Assembly: GCF_000013405.1 (NCBI RefSeq) | Contig: NC_007759.1 | Span: 1,737,001-1,801,000 of the forward strand | DNA length: 64,000 nucleotides | Source: Syntrophus aciditrophicus SB | GTDB taxonomy: Bacteria > Desulfobacterota > Syntrophia > Syntrophales > Syntrophaceae | Direction: 5' to 3' | In this document: positions 58,710-64,000 of the stretch, piece by piece | How the letters are laid out: each line of letters begins with the position of its first letter | Position numbering within the stretch: the first letter of the stretch is position 1 | Program-made: the position numbers and the translations under genes | Notes under the pieces: generated by a model | Seen by the model: the letters and a program-made list of their open reading frames with translations, nothing else | Told to the model about the DNA's origin: nothing | The model's database searches: none

Positions 58710-61156
58710 GGGTGGCCTCCTGGTCGTCCTATCGTCTGATAGAGGTCTGGTTTGAGGCAGAGAGCCTTGTAGGGGCAATAGGAACAGCCGTCGGCGCGGA
58801 AGTTCGGAGTGAAGCGTTCCAGGGCCAGCAGCGCATCAAGTCGCCCGGCGATGCCCTCCATCGTGGCATCACAGGCGTCCAGGTCTTCCTTGGCAAGATG
58901 GCCCTCATAATCGCCGCGCATTCTCGGACGCAAAAAGAGATGGGCTGCATCGAGCAGGCCGGGCGTCGCCCTTTTGTTCTGCAGGGCGAGATAGGCATAA
59001 ATGAGGAGCTGGAAACGATCGTCGAAGACGTCGGTCTTCTCCAGCCGATCTACGAGGCGATCCTTTTCAGCGTAGGTTTTCTTCTCTTTGTATTTGAGAT
59101 CGGTGATGAGTGTTTGGTCTCCATCGCGCTGTAGGCGGTCGATGCGCCCTTTAAGTCGGTAGCGGCCGCCGCCGAAGGGAGCACTCAGTTCGAGTTCGGC
59201 TTCCGTAACCTCATCGGAAAAGAGAATCGACCGGCCCGTTTCCTTTTCCCAGGCGGCAATATCGGCCAGATGGCTCTGGACGATAGCTTTGCGCACAGCC
59301 TGGTCCGGGAGTTTCATACGCAGATCCTCGTCGCTCTCCCATCTCGTGTCGAACAGTTCCTGCCAATGTAGGACGGCGGGGCGATGTTCTTTCAGCTCTG
59401 CAAAGAAGCGGTGGAGGAACTCTCCGATGAGGAGATTGGTGCTGTCTTTGTCTTCAAAGCAGGAGGGAGGTTTCACGGCCTCCATATCTTCCAGGATGAA
59501 GCGGCAGGGGCAGGTGAAAAAGTTCTTCAGCGAGCTGAAGGACCATGTATGCCGCCGGAGCCGCTCTTTCAGTTCATCCGTGTTCTCGATAACGAGGCTG
59601 CCGGCCGGTCCGCGCAACGCTGCCGGAACCATCCGCCGCTTCACCATTCTTTGGCCGAATTCGGTGGCAAGGAAAGAGAAGTGGGCTGATGGCGCATCGC
59701 CGTTTGCCTGATCGTACAGGGCGGCGATGTGGGCCGTCCGGCCGAAGGAAAGGAACTGCCTCAGCGCGAGATCGTCCGCCTCGTACTGCGTCCGGTAGAT
59801 GCGCGGCAGATGGATCAGGTTGAGGTAGGGACCGCTGAAGGGCCTGCGCGGGAAGATGTCGCTGTTCATGGGCAGAATGACGGTGCGCGCATAGGGGACG
59901 CCGGTTGCGTCGCCCAGCCCCACAACCTGTATGGGTGCGTCACGCCTGCCGCGCAGTCGCAGCTTCTTTACGGCGATGAAGTGCTCGGCTAGAGGCAGCC
60001 ACTCGTTTTCTGTAAACGGCATCAGTGCCCGGAGCCGATCCAACTCGTCGCACAGCGTGATCCCTCCCTCGAACGCGGAATGATCGGCCTCGTCGAGTTC
60101 GTTCCACCGGGTGGTAAGCTCGGAGACGAGATCCCGCCGCATGGCTGCCAGTCCCTTTCCGTCGCGGATTCCCTCGCGAAGCCGTTGCGCAGCCGCGAAG
60201 TGGGTGAAGGGAAGCCACGGCGCAAAGTTGACTTGTCCGCCGAGGGGCCGGAAGAGGAATTCCCAGAGATAGAATGACAGTTTCTCGTCCAGAGGCACGA
60301 TGAAGAGCTGTTCCCTATCGCTACCGTAATTCCGTAAGAAGGTGTCGATCTCCCGGGCGAGAAGCGTCGGTAGGGCGGCCCGTTCGGCAAGTTCGGTGAA
60401 CCCGGGCAACTCGCCGTCATGGCGCCGTTCGGCGATACCGATCCGTCTGACGAGCGACAGGGCCGTCTCGTAATCGGGCGGCTCAATTGGCATGTTGGGG
60501 CCGAAAAGGGGCGCATCCACAAAGAGCCGATCTTTCGGGATGCGGCTGAAAAAGCGCTCGTTCCCGGGGGTCATGAGGGGAAGGCCGATGAAGAATTCAC
60601 CGTCGCCCGGTGTGAGGTCGGCAAACCGTGTCGCTTCGAACGGCGGATAAAAAAGCCCCCCGGTGGCAAGACGGGCGCGGAAGGCCTCCATCGTCGCGAA
60701 GAACCAGTCGATCCGTTCGAATTGTTCTGGGCCGATCCGGTCCAGCGCGCGCAATTCGTCGATGGTCACGGAAAACTCGGCGAGCGTGGTCAAAAACGAG
60801 AGCAGACGCTGGGTGTCGGCTGGGGGAAGAGAGCGGCCCTCTTCACGGCAGCGAAGGGCATGAAAGTGGAGGAAGGCTTCATCCTCCGGCACGGCCGTGC
60901 GGCCTGTCGCTTCGGCGATGCGGTGGGATCTGTAGTCGTTGAAGGAAAGGACGGCGGGGAGGAGACCGCCGATCCGGGTATGCACGAGGTGATGCAAAAA
61001 ATCGCGGCCGCGGCCCGTCATCGAAACGGCGGTGAATCCGCTCATGTCCGGGTAATAGGCACGGAGCCGCCTGATGAGCGCGTCTACGGCGAGAGCATTG
61101 GCAGCCGAATGGAGGTCATCCGGCAGAGAGTTGAGATGGGCGGCCCGATCGGACAT
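58703..61156 (-). CDS. addB: AddB-like helicase/nuclease with iron-sulphur cluster
   Basis: An 817-residue protein (start ATG 61156). The helicase-like N-terminus has a degenerate ATP motif. The C-terminal PD-(D/E)XK nuclease carries RYRLKGRIDRLQRDGDQTLITDLKYKEK (D and K). The Cys set in FRADGCSYCPYKALC is the AddB iron-sulphur site near the C-terminus. It pairs with AddA by a 7-bp overlap. AddAB degrades linear DNA; on an ICE it could aid recombination or control phage and plasmid DNA. Confidence 0.9.
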   Translation of the reverse strand: MSDRAAHLNSLPDDLHSAANALAVDALIRRLRAYYPDMSGFTAVSMTGRGRDFLHHLVHTRIGGLLPAVLSFNDYRSHRIAEATGRTAVPEDEAFLHFHALRCREEGRSLPPADTQRLLSFLTTLAEFSVTIDELRALDRIGPEQFERIDWFFATMEAFRARLATGGLFYPPFEATRFADLTPGDGEFFIGLPLMTPGNERFFSRIPKDRLFVDAPLFGPNMPIEPPDYETALSLVRRIGIAERRHDGELPGFTELAERAALPTLLAREIDTFLRNYGSDREQLFIVPLDEKLSFYLWEFLFRPLGGQVNFAPWLPFTHFAAAQRLREGIRDGKGLAAMRRDLVSELTTRWNELDEADHSAFEGGITLCDELDRLRALMPFTENEWLPLAEHFIAVKKLRLRGRRDAPIQVVGLGDATGVPYARTVILPMNSDIFPRRPFSGPYLNLIHLPRIYRTQYEADDLALRQFLSFGRTAHIAALYDQANGDAPSAHFSFLATEFGQRMVKRRMVPAALRGPAGSLVIENTDELKERLRRHTWSFSSLKNFFTCPCRFILEDMEAVKPPSCFEDKDSTNLLIGEFLHRFFAELKEHRPAVLHWQELFDTRWESDEDLRMKLPDQAVRKAIVQSHLADIAAWEKETGRSILFSDEVTEAELELSAPFGGGRYRLKGRIDRLQRDGDQTLITDLKYKEKKTYAEKDRLVDRLEKTDVFDDRFQLLIYAYLALQNKRATPGLLDAAHLFLRPRMRGDYEGHLAKEDLDACDATMEGIAGRLDALLALERFTPNFRADGCSYCPYKALCLKPDLYQTIGRPGGHPW

Positions 61157-61507
61157 ATGACAAATTCCTTCCCAGGTTGCATCACAGGAAACTTAATCTT
61201 CAGGGGATGGCGTTTCAATTCACGCTTAATAAAACATCGCCTCTCTCCTGCGGGGAAATACCACATCTCGGCCCATAGTCAATAAAATGCTGTGGCGATT
61301 TCAGTAAAAAAACTTGTATTCGCCATCGAGCATTTCAGCCAAGGACTTCTGCGCTTGACATTTATAAACGAAACCCATAATGAAATTATGGGTATTGATC
61401 GATATTGTCAATAAATCCCATTCACGATCCAATATAATACTTGACATGCAATATCAAAACACCTAAATATATTACGTGTTACGTTAATAAACATCAAGAG
61501 CAAGCTA
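61157..61507. other. Intergenic region between addB and the second AbiE pair
   Basis: AT-rich, about 350 bp, between divergent genes. It has a perfect inverted repeat ACCCATAAT-GAA-ATTATGGGT (61373-61393), the abiEi promoter (61441-61469) and a direct repeat TTACGT-G-TTACGT (61472-61484). TTGACA at 61355-61360 may be part of a second promoter. No gene is visible. Confidence 0.5.
61441..61469 (+). promoter_or_regulatory. Promoter of the second AbiE pair
   Basis: TTGACA (61441-61446), 17-bp spacer, TAAATA (61464-61469). Repeats around it (61373-61393, 61472-61484) may be AbiEi binding sites. Confidence 0.55.
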
Positions 61508-62314
61508 ATGAAACTCGGACTTTTTTTCAACAGACAGCCTGTCTTTACGGGCGATGAGCTTGCTGCCTTCCTTGCCTCCGAAGGCCCGCGCAATCCCCGG
61601 ACGCAGGAGGCTTTACTCCTCTATCACGTGAAGATGAGCCGGTTGGTCCGGGTGCGCCGCGGTCTCTATGCCGTCGTCCCTACCGGGGCGTCTGCCGCAT
61701 CCTATCCCGTCGATCCCTTCCTGCTGGCCTCTCGGATGACAAAGGATGCCGTGCTGGCCTACCACACGGCCATGGAGTTCCACGGCAAGGCCTATTCGGT
61801 CTACGAGCACTTCGTCTATCTTTCCGCCGCACCTGCGCGGCCCATCAGCTTCCGGTCCTACCAGTTCAAGGGAGTTCGCTTTCCCGGGGCTCTGCCTCCC
61901 GAGGTCGCTGTCTCCTTCGACGTAGTCAAGGCTGATCGCGCGGGTCTGGAGGTCCGAGTGACGGGCCTGGAAAGGACCTTCGTGGACGTACTCCACCGGC
62001 CCGGCCTGACTGGGAGTTGGGAGGAGATATGGCGCTCCCTTGAGTCCGTGGAGTTTTTCGATCTCGACAAGGTGACTGCCTACGTGCAACATCTCGGCAA
62101 CGCCACGACCGCGGCCAAGGTCGGCTTCTTCCTGGAGCAGCACCGGGAAGGCCTGATGGTCGACGAGGTGCACCTGAGTGCCCTCCGTGACCTCCGGCCA
62201 CAACACCCTCACTACCTGGAACGCAGCCGGCGGAAAGCGGGACACTTCGTGGCCGCCTGGAACCTCGTCGTTCCCCAAGAGATCTACGAGAGATCGTGGG
62301 AGGAACCTTCATGA
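61508..62314 (+). CDS. abiEi: AbiEi-type antitoxin, second copy
   Basis: A 268-residue protein. A winged helix at the N-terminus (VFTGDELAAFLASEG) is followed by the AbiEi signature VRVRRGLYAVVPTGAS and DPFLLASRMTKDAVLAYHTAMEFHGK. The segment FVDVLHRPGLTGSWEEIWRSLESV is typical of the C-terminal domain. It differs clearly from the copy at 25090, so the two pairs were probably acquired separately. It ends in a 4-bp overlap with the toxin gene. Confidence 0.9.
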   Translation: MKLGLFFNRQPVFTGDELAAFLASEGPRNPRTQEALLLYHVKMSRLVRVRRGLYAVVPTGASAASYPVDPFLLASRMTKDAVLAYHTAMEFHGKAYSVYEHFVYLSAAPARPISFRSYQFKGVRFPGALPPEVAVSFDVVKADRAGLEVRVTGLERTFVDVLHRPGLTGSWEEIWRSLESVEFFDLDKVTAYVQHLGNATTAAKVGFFLEQHREGLMVDEVHLSALRDLRPQHPHYLERSRRKAGHFVAAWNLVVPQEIYERSWEEPS

Positions 62315-63279
62315 AGATCTCCCCTGAAACGCTCGCCGTCCAGTCGGAGGCCGCCGGTTTTCGCCCGGACATGCTGGAAAAGGTCGCGCTGTTGCTCCAA
62401 CTGCTCGATGCCATCCGTAGCCATCCCTTCCTCAAGGACAAGTTGGTCCTCAAGGGCGGCACGGCCCTGAACCTCTTCATCTTCGCCGTTCCCCGCCTCT
62501 CGGTGGACATCGATCTCAATTACATGGGAGCGGTGGACCGGGAGACGATGCTGTTGGAACGGCCCAAGGTCGAGGAAGCCCTGCAGGCGGTCTTTGCCCG
62601 GGAGGGATTCATGGTCCGGCGCGTGCCGACAGAGCATGCGGGCGGCAAATGGCAGCTCCGTTATCCCAGCGCCGGCGGCCAGGGAGGCAACCTGGAGGTG
62701 GATGTCAATTTCATGTTCCGGGTCCCACTGTGGCCGGTGCAGCGGATTGATTCACGGCAGGTCGGCATCTGGCAGGCCACAGGCATCTCGGTGGTGGACG
62801 TCCACGAACTCGCGGCTGGCAAGCTCTCGGCGCTGCTCTCGCGGCGGCAGGCGCGTGATCTGTTCGATTGCAGCAACCTCTTCCGTCTGGGTGGTCTCGA
62901 TCGGGAAAGGCTGCGTTTGGCCTTTGTCGTCTACGGCGCCATGAGTCGCACCGACTGGCGAACCATTGCACTGAAGGATGTGGATGTCGATACCGCCGAT
63001 CTGGAACAAAAACTCATCCCCACGCTAAGGTCCGCAGGGAGCGAATATATCCGGAAGGATCAGTTTGGGAAGGGGCTTGTCGAGGACTGCCGTAATCTTC
63101 TTGCCAGCTTGCTGCCGTTCACCGCACCGGACCAGGAATTTCTCGATCGGATTTTGGACATGGGCGAGATAGCCCCCGAGCTGCTGACCGGTGACGAGGC
63201 CCTGCAGAACCGCATCCGGCGCCATCCGCTTCTGGAATTGAAAGCCGTGAATGTAAGAAGCCACAAGAAGGGTAGTTGA
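62311..63279 (+). CDS. abiEii: AbiEii-type nucleotidyltransferase toxin, second copy
   Basis: A 322-residue protein starting at ATG 62311 (GGGAGG upstream; a GTG at 62296 is an alternative). Nucleotidyltransferase motif: LVLKGGTALNLFIFAVPRLS and VDIDLNY (GG-T-ALN and D-x-D). HELAAGKLSALLSRRQARDLFD is the family's second signature. As for the first pair, it should modify RNA and arrest growth when the antitoxin is absent. Confidence 0.92.
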   Translation: MKISPETLAVQSEAAGFRPDMLEKVALLLQLLDAIRSHPFLKDKLVLKGGTALNLFIFAVPRLSVDIDLNYMGAVDRETMLLERPKVEEALQAVFAREGFMVRRVPTEHAGGKWQLRYPSAGGQGGNLEVDVNFMFRVPLWPVQRIDSRQVGIWQATGISVVDVHELAAGKLSALLSRRQARDLFDCSNLFRLGGLDRERLRLAFVVYGAMSRTDWRTIALKDVDVDTADLEQKLIPTLRSAGSEYIRKDQFGKGLVEDCRNLLASLLPFTAPDQEFLDRILDMGEIAPELLTGDEALQNRIRRHPLLELKAVNVRSHKKGS

Positions 63280-63572
63280 AAATCGATTCCTCTCCAATGA
63301 GGCATAAAAAAGTCCTCAGGAGTGATGCCCAGCTTTCATTACCCAATTACCTTGGTCATTACTTTACAAAAAATATCCCCTGTTTCCCTTGCATTTCCCT
63401 GGTTCCCTCTGAATGAGAAAAACGGGATAACTACTCGAATCTTCACTTTCTTTCGTTATCCCATCTTATCCCTCGTTGTCCCTGATCGTGCGTTCAGGGT
63501 CTAGTGGGTAGGAGTGCTCCCGTCGAGGATCAAATCCCCCGAATACGGGATTCCGGCGAGTATCCCAGTGCA
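63280..63572. other. Intergenic region between AbiE and integrase genes
   Basis: About 290 bp with several TTATCCC/GGGATAA-like repeats and pyrimidine-rich stretches (TTTCCCTGGTTCCCTC, 63389-63404). No gene, tRNA or clear terminator is visible; an attachment site or a binding site cannot be shown from this sequence alone. Confidence 0.4.
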
Positions 63573-64000
63573 TTATCCTTTGATTGTCTTGAACGGAACC
63601 AACACGCCGTTTGCCTTTAATCCGTCAAGATAATCCGCCCATATCTGCATCATTTTCCGGCGTTCTTCAAGGTGGGCCGTCCGATTGTAAGCCCGCCCGT
63701 TCGGGTCACGCACGGCATGGGCAAGCTGATGCTCGATGTAATCAGGCCGGACATGCAGGACTTCATCGAGAATGGTCCGCGCCATTGCCCGAAAGCCGTG
63801 GCCGGTCATGGTTTCCCTATCGTACCCCATGCGGCGAAGCGCTGCGTTAACGGCATTGTTGCTCATTGGCCGCGCGAAGGAGCGCCCGGACGGGAAAACG
63901 TAACGGCTTGGCCCGGTCACTTCCTTCAGTTCCGTCAATATCTCCACCGCCTGGCGGCAAAGCGGTACGATGTGTGCCTGTTTCATCTTCATCTTGTGCG
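63573..64000 (-). CDS. int: P4-type tyrosine integrase, C-terminal part (cut by window edge)
   Basis: The frame runs from its stop at 63573 past base 64000, so the N-terminal half is missing. The visible part begins HKMKMKQAHIVPL, a P4-integrase signature. It also contains TGHGFRAMARTILDEVLHV (catalytic H-x-x-R), QLAHAVRDPNGRAYNRT (H and tyrosine nucleophile), and ends RRKMMQIWADYLDG. It is expected to integrate the element, usually next to a tRNA gene beyond the right edge. Since its stop faces the other genes, the attachment site should be on the far side, outside the window. Confidence 0.93.
   Translation of the reverse strand, partial: HKMKMKQAHIVPLCRQAVEILTELKEVTGPSRYVFPSGRSFARPMSNNAVNAALRRMGYDRETMTGHGFRAMARTILDEVLHVRPDYIEHQLAHAVRDPNGRAYNRTAHLEERRKMMQIWADYLDGLKANGVLVPFKTIKG

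Noticed and set aside
63508-63545. tRNA T-arm-like sequence (GAGGATCAAATCCCC) near the integrase
   Set aside because: The stem has A-C mismatches and no acceptor or anticodon arm follows.
1-64000. CRISPR array
   Set aside because: No regularly spaced direct repeats of 23-40 bp were seen on either strand; the 29-bp sequence occurs three times far apart and is not an array.

Overview
The window (64 kb, GC-rich, mostly plus-strand operons) looks like most of an integrative and conjugative element (ICE) or a large conjugative genomic island. The host is probably a Desulfobacterota (deltaproteobacterial) bacterium. That inference rests on a DUF6178-like gene, GC-rich coding and the overall gene content; no rRNA or tRNA is present to prove it. 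A P4-type tyrosine integrase runs off the right edge (63573-64000), and an F-type (MPF-F) conjugation operon fills the left third.

Layout. 2-1783: the end of a WYL-domain regulator and an unknown gene. 2023-24663: an F-type transfer operon (OmpA-like protein, DsbC, pilin-like protein, TraL, E, K, B, V, C, two consecutive TraN-like genes, a zinc-ribbon miniprotein, TraW, TraU, TrbC, TrbI, an S26 peptidase, TraF, TraH, TraG). 24693-27764: an AbiE type IV toxin-antitoxin pair and a HigBA-type pair whose toxin gene is frameshifted. 27942-32310: a second transfer operon (topoisomerase-type zinc finger, lytic transglycosylase, NusA-like protein, TraD-like ATPase, HD-domain protein). 32668-34173: a divergent ABC-F ATPase behind a candidate attenuator. 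34785-36099: small membrane and unknown proteins. 36447-40660: small unknown genes, then a tightly coupled amidoligase, class II glutamine amidotransferase and GNAT acetyltransferase. 40877-43667: an XRE regulator and an intact IS21-family element with a CATA target duplication. 43697-55756: a stress cassette (RelA/SpoT-like synthetase, glycosyltransferase, GH130 protein, DUF4032-AAA ATPase, small helical protein, DnaJ, Hsp20, GroES, GroEL, DUF6178 protein). 55872-61156: AddA and AddB on the minus strand. 61508-63279: a second AbiE pair.

The transfer functions appear to be tied together by a 29-bp sequence, identical in three copies, that sits just upstream of the main tra operon (1904), the TraD/HD operon (27848) and the membrane-protein operon (34723). 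It ends in an AT-rich -10-like stretch and is the best candidate for the binding site and promoter of a shared activator. No canonical relaxase was recognised; it may lie outside the window, or the HD-domain protein may be a divergent part of the relaxosome.

The most novel-looking module is the amidoligase/amidotransferase/acetyltransferase trio. The amidoligase carries an N-terminal zinc ribbon and a SWIM zinc finger on each side of its catalytic domain, and its leader can form mutually exclusive hairpins. Chemically the trio suggests that ammonia released from glutamine, or an amine, is ligated to a carboxylate, with an acetylation step, possibly on a protein, peptide or cell-wall substrate during transfer or defence. 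The frameshifted toxin, a NusA-like protein in a transfer operon, a roughly 1400-residue repeat-rich TraN and the ABC-F leader are secondary points of interest.
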